A DNA stretch of 64,000 nt from Lolium rigidum. Lineage: Eukaryota; Streptophyta; Magnoliopsida; Poales; Poaceae. Below are positions 31,801 through 42,138 of this stretch, piece by piece. Made by a program: the position numbers and the translations under genes. Every line of letters starts with the position of its first letter. The first letter of the stretch is position 1. The notes beneath the pieces are model-generated. The model was not told where the DNA came from, did no database searches, and saw nothing but the letters and a program-made list of their open reading frames with translations. The stretch covers positions 353,939,696 through 354,003,695 of the forward strand of contig NC_061513.1 in NCBI RefSeq assembly GCF_022539505.1. Reading direction: 5' to 3'.

Positions 31801-33240
31801 TGAAACGGAAAAACCAACTCGTCAAAGTACACGTGCCGGGAAGTGATGACACGATGAGAGACCGGGTCGTAACAGCGGTAACCCTTGGTGTTGGCGGGGT
31901 AGCCGAGAAACACACAAGGGAGGGAGCGCGGCGCAAGCTTATGCGCGGCGGTGGCAGCAGTGTTAGGAAAACACCGGCAGCCGAAGATGCGGAGGTCATC
32001 ATAGGTGGGCGGCGCACCGTAAAGGAGATGATGCGGCGTGTAGGACCAACGCACACGACACGGGCGGATGTTGACGAGGAGAGTCGCCGTGGCAAGGGCA
32101 TCCGGCCGAGAATCGCGGGGGCATGGAGGCATGGAACGAAGGGTGCGGACGCAGTCGTTGAGGGTACGAAGCATCCGTTCGGCACGGCCATTCCGTGAAG
32201 AAGTGTATGGACACGTGAGGCGGAAGATGGTGCCGTGGGTGGCGAGAAGTGAGCGAATGGTGATGTTGTCGAACTCCTTGCCGTTGTCGGTCCGGAAAGC
32301 GTGAATGGGGCGACCAAACCGAGTGGAGACGAACGCGAAGAAGGCGGTGAGGGTGGTGGCAACATCCGACTTACGGCGAAGTGGAAAAGTCCATACAAAA
32401 TGCGAGTAATCATCAAGAATCACAAGATAATAATTATAACCAGAGTTACTCGGAACCGGCGAGGTCCATACATCACTATGAATGAGTTGAAAGGGAAAAG
32501 ATGCGACCGTGGAGGACGAACTAAACGGAAGGCGAACATGTTTGCCTAGACGACATGCTTCACAAGAGTGGGCATCCGTTTTATTACAAGTAAAGGAGAA
32601 TCCTTGCATTATTTGACGCAGAGTGGCGGAGCTAGGATGGCCAAGACGGGCGTGCCAAAGGTCGACACCGGCGGAGAGGGCGAGTGGACGGCCGGTGGTG
32701 GTGGAGGCCGCGCCAACGGGGTAGAGATCGCCGGGGCTGTCACATCGGTGGAGGAGCATCCGGGTACGACCATCCTTGACAGAGAAACCAAAAGCGTCAA
32801 ATTCCACGATCACGGGGTTATCACGACGGAAAGATTTAACGAAACAAGGTTTTTGATCAAGTCGGAGAAACGAGAACATTATGGAGAGAAAGGGAGTGGA
32901 GGTGGAAGGAAAAGAGACAGAACCGAGTGTGAGTAATAGGAAGAGCATGACCGTTGCCAACGATGATGCGAGAAGAAGTGGAAGCGGGTGTGGAAAAGGA
33001 GAGGTTACCGGGATGCGCCGCCATATGCGCGGAAGCGCCGGTGTCCATGAACCAATCGCCACCGCCACCATACGCCCCAGCAGAGGGGCGCTCCGGAGGG
33101 CGGTCGGGAGCGCGGGATCCCACGGGTCGCACCCGGAGGGGCGGCGTAGGCCGGGGCAGGCCGGGGCGCCGCGTAGAACGCCCGGTGGGAGGCTGGACGC
33201 GGCCCCATAATGCCCGGGTAGGGGCGCGCGGCACGGGCAT
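31800..33240 (-). pseudogene. pol: Copia protease and integrase, frame-broken
   Basis: The protease active site DWFMDTGASAHM is encoded near 33045. The pre-integrase motif LWHARLGHPSS and the HHCC zinc finger (CEACRLGKH) lie near 32650-32540. The integrase core follows: HSDVWTSPVPSNSGYNYYL (first Asp, near 32470), FRTDNGKEFD (second Asp, near 32290) and NGRAERMLRTLN (Glu, near 32200). A KGYRCYDPVSHRVITSRHV segment closes the domain near 31860. The D, D and E residues are present. The protease and integrase are in different frames, so at least one shift separates them. Confidence 0.88.
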
Positions 33241-34268
33241 GGAGTAGGCGTGAACAACCCCGGTCCACGGGTTGTGACCGGCAGTCCATGGCGGAGGGGC
33301 GGTGTACTCGCGGGGGACGAGGCGCGGGGCGGCGGCATTGGCGCCACCGTTGCCGCCACCACCACGGCGACGACGGCCACGGCGGCCACCACCGGGAGGA
33401 GCCGGCTGGCCGGTCCGGGGACCGGTCCGGCCGGCCGGGCGCCGGCGGGCCCGGTCCGGGGGCCGGTCCGGCCGGCTCGGTGACCGGTCCGACCGGGCGG
33501 CGGGCGGCGGCGGGGAAACCCGGCGGCGGACCCGGGGGCGAGGCGCAGGGCGCGGGGCGCGGGAGTCCGGGCGCCGCGGGAGAAGCCGGCGGCGAAGGCG
33601 GTGTGGGCCGCCCGAGCCCGGAGGTGCTTGAGGCGGCGCTCCTCGAGGCGCAGGTACGCCACGGCCCGCTCGAAGGTGGGCGTGGTGAGGAGCGTGAGGT
33701 TGGAGGCGGCGTTGCCGAGATCCTCGCCGAGACCCGCCGACGGGGTGGAGAGCATGATCTTGTCATCGATCGGGAACTCCAAGTCACGGAGCTCATCGGA
33801 GAGGCTCTTCGGCTTGAGGGCGTAGTCATCGAGAGACAGAGTCGTTCCGGTGGGTGCCGAAGAACTCCTGTTGGAGGAAGGTGACCCGCTGGATTTTGTT
33901 GTCGGTGAAGAGGCCGGTGATCTTATCCCGGACCGTGTGGGCGGAGTCGCCGTCGCGGACGACAGAGTGCGGAAGATGTCGTTGGAGACGGTCCGGTAGA
34001 ACCGGCGGATGATGGTGGCGTCGATGGCGAGCCACTCGGGGTCGTGCGGCATGGCGAGGAGGTCGATGGTGCCGTCGACGTGATCAAGGAGATCATACTC
34101 GCGGAAGAGCAGCCCAAAGTACGTCTTCCACGGGAAGAAGTTGGCAGCGGTGGTGGAGAGCTTCGGCGGCACGCGCTCGGCGATGGGGATGTCGCGGATG
34201 ACGGCGACGGAGGGGCCGGCGAAGGGGTTGCTGCTGCCGGAGCCGGAGGATGAGTCGAAGCGCGCCAT
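33241..34268 (-). pseudogene. gag: Copia gag, frame-broken
   Basis: The minus-strand ATG at 34268 opens MARFDSSSGSGSSNPFAGP, then NFFPWKTYFGLLFREYDLLD, the start of a UBN2/Copia-type gag domain. The frame slips near 34010 into HTVRDKITGLFTDNKIQRV and back near 33850 into SLSDELRDLEFPIDDKIML. The C-terminal part is Arg/Gly/Pro-rich from GC-rich DNA with CCGG repeats (33380-33530). I find no CCHC knuckle. The protein would form the capsid. Confidence 0.83.
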
Positions 34269-34511
34269 GGCGGAAGCGGTGGCGGTGGGGAGGGCCGGCG
34301 GCGCCCTAGATGAGAAGGGCGGCGGCTAGGGTTGGAAGTGGGGAGGGCCGGCGGCGCCCTAGAGGAGGAGGGCGGCGGCTAGGGTTGATGGCGGAAGCGG
34401 TGGTGGTGGGGAGGGCGGCGGCGCCCCTAGAGGAGGAGGGCGGCGGCTAGGGTTGGGGAGGGCGGCGACGCCCTAAGGAGGAGGAGGGCGGCGGCTAGGT
34501 CGGGACCCGAA

Positions 34512-34526
34512 GGGTCTCCGATACCA
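34512..34526 (-). other. Copia primer-binding site (tRNA-Met type)
   Basis: On the minus strand TGGTATCGGAGACCC follows the 5' LTR directly. TGGTATC-GAG is the usual Copia site complementary to the initiator tRNA-Met 3' end. Confidence 0.9.
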
Positions 34527-34664
34527 TGTAGAGAAGGGTATTGGAGATTGCACAGCACCAATAGGGCCGGCTGCTCGTATATATATAGGCGGACACATGT
34601 ACAATTACAGGTACAACCCTGAGAAAACACGGGGACCTATATCTATACAATATGTTACTCAACA
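34527..34664 (-). repeat. 5' LTR of the Copia element, next to the ATL promoter
   Basis: 138 bp, differing from the other LTR by two transitions (GGGCCGG/GGGTCGG and TTACAGG/TTATAGG). It ends directly at the target duplication TGCAT in the ATL promoter. Confidence 0.93.
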
Positions 34665-34737
34665 TGCATCACGCGCCCGACTCGCCGTGCCGTGCCGTTG
34701 CGATGAAGCCTCAGACAGACCCATGCCGCCCGGCTCC

Positions 34738-34745
34738 TTTATATA
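34738..34745 (+). promoter_or_regulatory. TATA box of the ATL gene
   Basis: TTTATATA, within CTCCTTTATATACGG, is 213 bp before the ATG at 34958, which would give a leader of about 185 nt. The surroundings are GC-rich, so the motif stands out. The Copia LTR ends 73 bp upstream. Confidence 0.6.
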
Positions 34746-34957
34746 CGGCCTCCGCGCCGTTTTGGCCCAGCAGAGACGAGACCTGAAGAAAACAAGAAGC
34801 ATACACCTCGCTTGCGCCTTGCTCCGGCAGCTACACCTTCGCGTGGACCGAGCAGGAAACAGCACACAACCTGGTGTTCCGGCGAGGAAGCCGATCGATC
34901 GAGAAACGAGAAGCCATTTCCGTGTACGCGAGCGGCCAAGGAGTCTCCAAGTCCGAG

Positions 34958-35515
34958 ATGAACGCGCCCACCTCATGGCTCTTCGCCGACAACTCCAGGT
35001 ACAGCACCCGCTCGCGGATGCTCTTCATCGGCCTCTCCTTCGCCATCGGCATCGCCACCTTCCTCCTTTACCTCGCCATCTGGTACGCCTGCCGCACCCG
35101 CAGCCAGCGCCAGCGCGCTGTGCGTGCCGACGATCTGGAGGCCGGCGCCGCCTCACCGGGGTCCGAGCGCCGCGGCATGAGCGACGCCGCCATCGCCGCG
35201 CTCCCCACCTTCACGTACAAGCTCCCCGCCGTCGTCCCAGAGGCAGCGGCCGTTGAAGACGCGCAGGCGGCTGCTGTGGACTGTGCGGTGTGCCTCGGGC
35301 AGGTGGAGGCCGGCGAGACGGTGCGGCGGCTGCCCAAGTGCGCGCATTTGTTCCACGCCGAGTGCGTCGACGGCTGGCTTCGCGCGCACTCCACCTGCCC
35401 CATGTGCCGCGCCCCCGTCGGCCCGCCCGCCGCCGCCGCCTCCAAGAAGGACGGCACCGCGGACGCCACCCCGGTGGTCGCGTCAGCGACAGCGACAGCA
35501 GTGCCACCTGTCTAA
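34958..35515 (+). CDS. ATL-type RING-H2 finger E3 ubiquitin ligase
   Basis: An intact intronless gene of 185 residues starts [21 protein letters not shown] longer frame upstream has no ATG, so 34958 is the start. Residues 21-45 form one hydrophobic membrane segment, followed by basic residues. [14 protein letters not shown] motif at 73-85 corresponds to the GLD motif of the ATL family. The RING-H2 domain spans 109-150 with ligands C109, C112, C128, H130, H133, C136, C147 and C150 and the conserved [16 protein letters not shown] core. The C-terminus is Ala/Thr/Val-rich. ATL proteins are membrane-anchored ligases that pass ubiquitin from E2 enzymes to targets, often in defence or stress responses. 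The target is unknown here. A Copia element now separates the basal promoter from older upstream DNA. Length, intronless structure and domain order all fit the family. Confidence 0.93.
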   Translation: MNAPTSWLFADNSRYSTRSRMLFIGLSFAIGIATFLLYLAIWYACRTRSQRQRAVRADDLEAGAASPGSERRGMSDAAIAALPTFTYKLPAVVPEAAAVEDAQAAAVDCAVCLGQVEAGETVRRLPKCAHLFHAECVDGWLRAHSTCPMCRAPVGPPAAAASKKDGTADATPVVASATATAVPPV

Positions 35516-36735
35516 GCTCGAGCGCCTAGCTTCATCGGGAAGAATGTACTGAATCGCATGATTGAAGAATTAATAGCTACGTACAGCGATCAGTCGACTA
35601 GGTAGCTAGCTAGAGGAACGTAACCTAGGACGATATAGAGGCCCAATTATTCGAGGAGATTTGTTCAGTTCGTAGTAGTATATACGTACGTGTACAGAAG
35701 TATCTGTGACGTCGATTGTTTCTGGTGTATTCGTACCACTTGTAGAAGTACTAGGTGAGCTAGCTGTTGTGATTTTTTCTGATTGATGGAATGAATCTAC
35801 CTAGCACGTACTGTACCGCAAACGCATCTTGTCATGAGCGTCCACCTTCTCCCACCTCCCGTTCTGGCCGCGAACGGTCTCTGTTGCTCGGTTCAGCTCC
35901 GCCGTCCCCCATCTATCTGGGTCTCTGTTGACGTGCGCACCAACGTCAACTCGGTGCGTTCCACTGTCATGGCATTCGAACGAAACCACGGCATCGACCG
36001 ACTGAAAACCACCATCGGCCGACTCTTTCATCGCTTCCGAGGGGGGCACCGAGAATTCCATCTGCGCTGCAATTTTTCCGGCCGGCCATCCAACGCTTCA
36101 TGCACACACTTTTTTTTTTGTTTTGTTTCCAGAACCGTTTGGTTGGGTATTCCTCTGTAAACTTGTCGACTGCTAGCTTGTGTATACAGTGTGCGATGGA
36201 CTTTAAGTTTCATTTTTTGTTCGTTTGTGGGATATATCATTGAGTATATGCACATCCTTTTTTGGAATTGTTTGAAACTCAAAAATATGATTTTTTTAAA
36301 AAAAGGGATCGCGGGTGTCCATGTGCACCAAATCTCTGTCCATAAACGAATATATAAAGCCTTTTTTACCCAGCGAAAGTAATGTCAATGGCGTGGACAG
36401 TCCCGCTCTATTATATATAGAGCACGCTCGATAGGCGCTAGATTAGGTTTAGTATGGATTTTTTAAAAGATTGCTCAAACTTCCTACAATACCTGAAATG
36501 TTTGAACGAAATTTGTAATTTGATTCATTTGAAGATTGCGGTATTGGGGCTGCAGCGGTGGACCGCCGCCCCCAATTGGGAAACAAACTTTGCTTGTGCC
36601 CAAAACAGCTCATCCGTCACTGTTGCCGGATGTAGTTAGTGGAACCCCCGTGAAAATGTTCTAAGACTCTGGATGCTTGGGGGGCTATTAATATGGATGT
36701 GAAGGTGGCAAGTATATAGTACGTAGATCAGAGCA
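35516..36735. other. ATL 3' flank and unassigned DNA
   Basis: The ATL transcript end probably lies within 35550-35830. I see no strong AATAAA signal. Both strands are open at 35801-36160 (86 and 108 codons) without domain similarity, which I treat as undetermined. The rest is AT-rich with poly-T and poly-A runs. Confidence 0.45.
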
Positions 36736-37136
36736 GCGAAAAACCAGTTCTTAACCCGAGCTCATATGCTCCTGGTTTAATAAAATAATCAAAAATGGCA
36801 AAAAAATTAAATTTTTTTTTTGTACACTGAACATGAACAAGTGGTCTAACTGTACATCAAAAATCTCCGAGAAAAGACATATGTACTGAAAGGTGCAATA
36901 AATATAATTAGGTGTTGTTTGGAACATTTAGATTTGTTGCTTACATCACTCCGATTTATCCTTTTTGCCTAGACCACCACATATGTTTTTTGCTCGGAGA
37001 TTTTTTGTGTGTAGTTAGAACACTTGTTCATGTTCATTGTACACAAAATTAAGTTTTTTTTTAATTAGTTTGTTATTTTTTCGTTTTTCTTTTTCTTTTT
37101 GAACAAGGAGCATATGAGTTCGGGTTTGAAAAACGC
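36736..37136. repeat. Foldback (hairpin) MITE
   Basis: A left arm at 36736-36884 and a right arm at 36979-37136 are imperfect inverted copies around a 94-bp spacer. Ends read GCGAAAAACC and the complement of GAAAAACGC. Shared inner blocks include CTCATATGCTCC, GAACATGAACAAGTG, AAAATCTCCGAG and ACATATGT. The element is non-coding. A transcript through it would fold into a hairpin about 150 bp long. The superfamily is uncertain. Long arms would suit a Mutator-like MITE. Confidence 0.85.
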
Positions 37137-37926
37137 TTTTTCCATCGGAGCAGTACGCAATTCATCGGTTGAGCAATTAGAAATAGATTCTTCTTTTTTC
37201 TGCTAATGTAGTGAACATATCTAAAGCTTGCACGGATCGGTGGTACCTGCAAACGTGTGTTCGTGATCAAACCGGGGCCGTCTGTCCCGTACCTTGATTC
37301 TCGAGGTCGCAATAACTGCGAACATATGCTAGCTTGCGCTCGCCGCCGGCAGCAGACCTACGCTAGCTTAACTCCAGCCGTGGATTGGTTGGGCGGCACG
37401 GTGAGGTGAGCGGCCAGCTGGGACCGGTGGTCGAGATGCATATGCTTCCGTTGCACAAAAGCTATAGGTCGAGAGTGAATGCCTCCTTGTTTTTCTGGCG
37501 TCGGGTTCGTTCTCTGGTACGTTGATTTGGCCTATACAATGTGCGGCCGGGGTCCTCTTGCCTACGCGAGGTGACGGATTGGTACACAGCTTTTGGGAAC
37601 ACAATAAACTTGCGTTTTGCAACTTTTTTTTTGCGGGTTTTGCAACTTGAGCTACAGGCGGTATGGGCACTTCCTAGATGGCAACGAACTGGTTTGTACG
37701 AACGCACCACCGTCGCCAGCACCGGGTACCCGACAGCGTGGTTGTTTCCCATATAAACAGAATCTCAAATTTTGTGTTGGTCTGTCTTGGAAAACAAGTT
37801 GATACCCGGACCCTCCATTCAAGATGTAAGACACGTTTTATTTTACACGGTATTTGATGCAGAACTTTAAACGTCAATATATATAGTATATTATGTTTGT
37901 TAGGCATGTATGAATTGTATAGTTGC
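37137..37926. other. Unassigned intergenic DNA
   Basis: No gene recognised. Short open frames on both strands overlap and lack domain character. The 9-bp target TATAGTTGC of the adjoining LINE insertion is at 37918-37926. Confidence 0.4.
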
Positions 37927-38658
37927 ATTTTTTTTGACCTGGACTACGGCGGGCTTACGTCAGCCTGAACACTTTATAGCCAACAAAAACACATGGTGGT
38001 ACAAAACAAGGGAGATGAGAGGCTCCTAGGTAGCTAGGCAGCTAGGAGAGAGAGCTAAAGAGAAAGCGAGAGAGAGGGAGGAGAGTTCAGGGGGGATTAT
38101 ATCCATTACACCAAGAAATAAGGAAGGAGGTTGAGGAAGGGGTGTTACATCTAAAAGCCCATAGCCTAATGTCCTGGATACATCTACGAGTAACAAAGGA
38201 GAGACTTTCCACAGCGCCGTTGAAAGTCTGAGCATTCCGTCGCTTCCAAATGTTCCAAGCATTGGCCGTGTTGATGGTGGCTTCCTCGTAGCTGCAGCTT
38301 TTCTTGAGGCAGAGGTCGGAGAAGTTGGAGTAGTCAGCAGGGTCGAAGCCGTGGTGGAAGAAGTCCCAGACTTCAGTGGCTCGAGGGCAGAAGAGCAGCA
38401 AGTGGTCGGTATCCTCATCAATGTTGCAGGAGAGGCAGGCGGCGGAGGTGGTGAGGTGGTGCCGAAACCGCCGTTCGTTAGTGGGGAGCCGTTTCCTCCT
38501 AGCCAGCCAGCAGAAAATCTTGCATTTGAGAGGGGCTGCACGTACTCCTCCAGATCACCGTCTCCATATCATCTATCTGCAAATGACTGAAGGAGTGGAC
38601 ATAGAAACATTTGTTTGAAAGTTTTTTGTTAGAGAGGCGGGTGTCTCGTAAATCCGGG
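37927..38658 (-). mobile_element. 5'-truncated LINE (L1-type), 3' end with zf-RVT domain
   Basis: A poly-T run at about 37928-37935 is the poly(A) tail on the minus strand. The 9-bp duplication TATAGTTGC at 37918-37926 and 38659-38667 bounds the insertion. The minus strand encodes the last part of a LINE RT protein: CKIFC-type text near 38510, then HLLLFCPRATEVWDFFHHGF and NAWNIWKRRNAQTFNG, the zf-RVT region with a downstream tail. The 5' two thirds are missing, as in most LINE copies. The frame is broken near 38400. The copy is dead. Confidence 0.88.
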
Positions 38659-38667
38659 TATAGTTGC

Positions 38668-41321
38668 TTTTCTCTTGCAAAATTCTTTTAATTCATATGT
38701 ATGCATACACTAGAAAAAGCTTGCGGCTATATCTGGCAGATTTGTTGGGTGCCAGAAGCAAATATTGTCCCAAGTTTGAAGGAAATTCCACCCGGACCCA
38801 ATTGCCAAAATGGTAACCTCAAGAGGCTTTAGTTCCACCAAAAGAGGCGAGTTCTTGTTTCATAGTATAATAAATAGATTAAAGATCACTGGTGTGGTGC
38901 CTTTTATGGGAAAAACTTATATGAAAGATCACCAATACCCTTAGCAGGGTGAGAGAAATAAGGGGGAAAATCAACTTTTCTAGAAAAAAAACTATAATAT
39001 ACTCTAGAAGAGAAGAAAATCAAGTGAGTATTGACTTATTTAGTCCGTGTACTTGGTCCATTGGGAGGATTGTCTTTGTCCACCAGGAATAAGCACTAGT
39101 GGGCTTTAGTGGACTTACTTCTTCTTTCAGGACTCCATGTTACATGGGCTTGTTTTAACTTTATCCTTTGAAGTTCTTGTCTACCATTCCATATTTGGCA
39201 CTAAAACCATTTTCTTTATATTAGAAAAAGATCCCACGATTAACAACCATCTCCCCTAAAAAAATTACTATGTTTCAAGTTCATCATCGGAAAAATGTTA
39301 ACTAAGTTTAGAAATATATTGGTTAACAAGTTGGACTAAATCATTTATTCTTCTATACATGTCACTTTGGAATCAGTCATATTATCGCTTGGAAAAGTTT
39401 GACCGCTAATACAAGGAAAAATGTTTCAGATTTGTATGTGCAAACTCTATAATAGATCTATCACAGTAAAGTAAACACCCATCCCACCCAGATTTGGTGG
39501 GCATGCGTCCATGTGATCCCTCATGTACAATAAAATCAGATAAAAATATTAAAATTTTGGCATAAATCATGTGTGTGGAGAATATATGCAGATATGTTCA
39601 AGCCAAGTTTGAAAATAAAATACAAAAGTATGTAACTTGTGTTAAGAAGACAAATGTTCAAGGAATAGTACAATAACCCGGATTTTTACTATGCAGAAAA
39701 ATACAAATTTTATTTTCTCTTTTTTGTGTAGGACACATATGGTTATATTTTTTTCTTAACATTTCACGCTAGTAAGTATCAAGGCAACATGAAAGAATAC
39801 CCAAAATATATGATTCACGTGGACCCATGTTCTACCGGTTGTTTTTGCTCTTCCATCTCATATATTCGTAAGAGTCTTAACCAAAATATAATAGTGGAAA
39901 ACATTACTGCCTTTTTGATACCCAAACACAATAATAAAAAGAGAGGAAGTTCTATAACGTTACCACAATCATGTACCAAGGAATCTTCATACCGGTGCAC
40001 CACTGACTAGTTTCCTACGCTCTGTGCTGAATATGCATGGGGACCGTTTTTGTGGGATCTTGGAATACCAACTTTAGCCAGACGCTATGCCCCCCAAAGA
40101 AATAGGATTGGGATCCTATCTTCAATCATTTTTATTTCAGAGATTCAATCATATGTATTGCCTTGAATAGAAAACGTAAAATATAGGTGAACAAGACAGT
40201 GCTGGCCACACTGTTGCTATATACTATCTTGTAGGAGTATGGAGAAGTATTAGACACACTTTCCACATCGTATGGGTTGTGCTCATACGCAACTCCCGTA
40301 TGCATCCACTTAACCATCGTTCAGACATACTCAGTTCGGTCGAATGTGGGAAAAGCCACTCTGTTATTGTCTGAGATTGGCATAGGAAGAAGCTTCCAGA
40401 AAGAAAAAAAAATTAATGAGAACCTTTTTGAGTTTTCATGTACCCCGTTAGTACTATGATTTGTTCAACCGTTAACTATAGTTACTCAGTTGCACGGTTA
40501 ATGCAAGTAGTGAGCCTCACTCTATACAAGAGCTAGCATACAAGCTCCAGTAAGGCGAGAAGTGAGAGCCTCATTCTATACAAGAGCATACAAGCTCCAG
40601 TAAGGCTCTGACGAATAAAATTGAAGTGCTCTCGGTGAAATCTGAAGCCTCGACAAATGTAAATACTCAGGAACGTAGGATACTCCCGTTTATCTTAAAA
40701 GAACGAAAAAATTAGAGTTGGATATGTTTTGATCCTTTGAGGAATGTGCAGACTGCAGACCACGAAATGTGCTGCGAAGTTCAGAGATTTGTTTCCTGAC
40801 TTCTGAGGGGTGCATGGTGGCCGCAGCTTATGCTTGCAAACTTCAAGGCGATGGGTTTCCTTTGCATCGCGTGCTGCAGCGGGAGACTACAGTTGCCAGT
40901 TCGCTATTCGCCGTTTTGTAACTTTTGTTGTTTGTACGTACACTCCCATTTTCTAGTGTGCGGCCGGATAGGCGGCAGCATGCCCTTTTCCATTACTTCT
41001 TCCTCGAAGAGATGGAACGCCATAGGTATTCCCTATCATTTGATTCTCTTGAGTGGCATCTGCAAGCTGGTGTCATCTCAGACCATCATGGTGGTGCTGC
41101 ACACTGAAGGGCCTAGGCGATCGAAGCGTTGCGCGAGTTGATAGTGGCACGAATCAGTCGATCCGTGGTTGAGTCTTTCGTGCAGAGAAATTAAGAACAT
41201 CGGGCTCGTGTGCCGTATAGCTTAAGGCCCCGTTTGGGAGCTCGGTGGATCTTCCCACCTGTAAAACGGGTTCAGTGGTATTTTACTAAGCCCCATAAAA
41301 ACCCTGATGTGTTTGTGATAG
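38668..41321. other. Unassigned AT-rich intergenic DNA
   Basis: No gene recognised. Frames of 60-100 codons at 39789-40010, 40277-40459 and 40830-41141 have no domain character. At 41221 TAAGGCCCCGTTTGGGAGC begins a stretch resembling the ends of some grass DNA transposons, but the partner end was not found. Confidence 0.4.
40509..40607 (+). repeat. Local tandem duplication, about 50-bp unit
   Basis: Two adjacent copies contain AGTGAG, then CTCTATACAAGAGC or TTCTATACAAGAGC, and end CATACAAGCTCCAGTAAGGC. They differ by small indels. Confidence 0.85.
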
Positions 41322-41322
41322 T

Positions 41323-41607
41323 TTTTTTCCGAGAATGGACGCTTTATTACTTAAAGTTTAAGTATGCACACAGCCGTACCAAACCATAAGTCACAACCAA
41401 AAAGTCTATCCCTCAACTAAAACATAAGAGCGAACAAAATAATGACTATGGCGAAGGAGGTCTAATCCGAAGACCACGCTGCCATTCATGTTGGAAAAAC
41501 ATATATCTCGTCATATCCTCCAAATGTGTAGGCACCTCTATAAAGAGATCGCGATGCTCCACATGATGTAGAGGTGACTACAACCGGAGCATAGCTGCAC
41601 ATCGGTA
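41323..41607 (-). mobile_element. Possible LINE 3' tail fragment
   Basis: A T-run at 41322-41328, then the complement of AATAAAGCGTCCATTCTCGG, looks like the 3' end of a minus-strand LINE with its poly(A). GATAGT occurs on both sides (41317-41322 and 41608-41613), a weak 6-bp target duplication. No protein similarity was seen. Confidence 0.4.
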
Positions 41608-41745
41608 GATAGTCAAAAAGATTTGTTTGCCGTGGTCGCCCCACCGGCTGGCATATGCTTTATATAATAGGATCAACTTGTACAACAAGATTACACCGGT
41701 ATACAATACCGTACACATACGTATATACAACTCTAACACTCTCCC

Positions 41746-42138
41746 TCAATCTAAACCGTCGTGAACAAGGTTAAGATTGGAACTAAAATGACGAAGTGTG
41801 AGCTGAGTAGCAGGCTTCATGAACACGTCAGCCAGCTGGTCGGCGGTGGAGATGGAGCAACCATCAAGCGCACCAAGAGCAACCTTCTCTCGAACGAAGT
41901 GAAAATCAATCTCAATATGCTTCGATGTCTGGATCCGCAGGTGGTGGAGATGACGGCGAGTCAAGAGGGCTCGGCGGCCCAGGCGAAAAGCTGGATGCCG
42001 ACGCGTCGACGTCGGTGGGTGAGGGCGCGCTCGGCCCAGGCGAGGAGGAAGGCGATGGGCAGGCTGGCTGCCGCCCGGGCAGTGGCAAGCGGACGCAAGA
42101 AGGGCCGCCCGGGGCTGCACCTCGCGCGGAAGGAGTGG
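41746..42138 (-). pseudogene. Copia RNase H C-terminal fragment
   Basis: The minus strand encodes SKHIEIDFHFVREKVALGAL, then DQLADVFMKPATQLTLRHF and a stop at 41746. This is the last part of a Copia RNase H. Before it (42120-41950) lies a Pro/Ala-rich linker, with no RT between. In order and strand it fits the Copia remnant at 57182-59477, from which it is separated by the long LTR block. I infer one Copia copy that lost its RT and was then split. Below 41746 there is a short non-coding stretch (41640-41745) with TCTAACACTCTCCCTCA that may be the old LTR border. Confidence 0.75.

Larger units (their letters stand above)
29371..34664 (-). mobile_element. Short-LTR Ty1/Copia retrotransposon (Ale/Retrofit-like)
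   Basis: Two 138-bp LTRs (29371-29508 and 34527-34664) differ at only two sites. The 5-bp target duplication TGCAT is perfect. Minus-strand order is LTR, tRNA-Met-type primer site, gag, protease, integrase, RT, RNase H, purine tract, LTR, so gene order is Copia. The very short LTRs and gag start suit the Ale/Retrofit group. Coding frames shift repeatedly, so the copy as written cannot make the polyprotein, in contrast to its young LTRs. It is inserted 73 bp upstream of the ATL TATA box, in the opposite orientation to that gene. Confidence 0.93.

Noticed and set aside
31308..32198. Arg/Gly-rich plus-strand frame of 296 codons
   Set aside because: It is the complement of the GC-rich Copia linker and integrase coding region. 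Composition explains it.
33288..33884. Gly/Arg-rich plus-strand frame of 198 codons
   Set aside because: It is opposite to Copia gag and low complexity.
35801..36160. Frames of 86 (-) and 108 (+) codons downstream of the ATL gene
   Set aside because: No domain, both strands open, no promoter or splice support. They could be a decayed exon but cannot be called.
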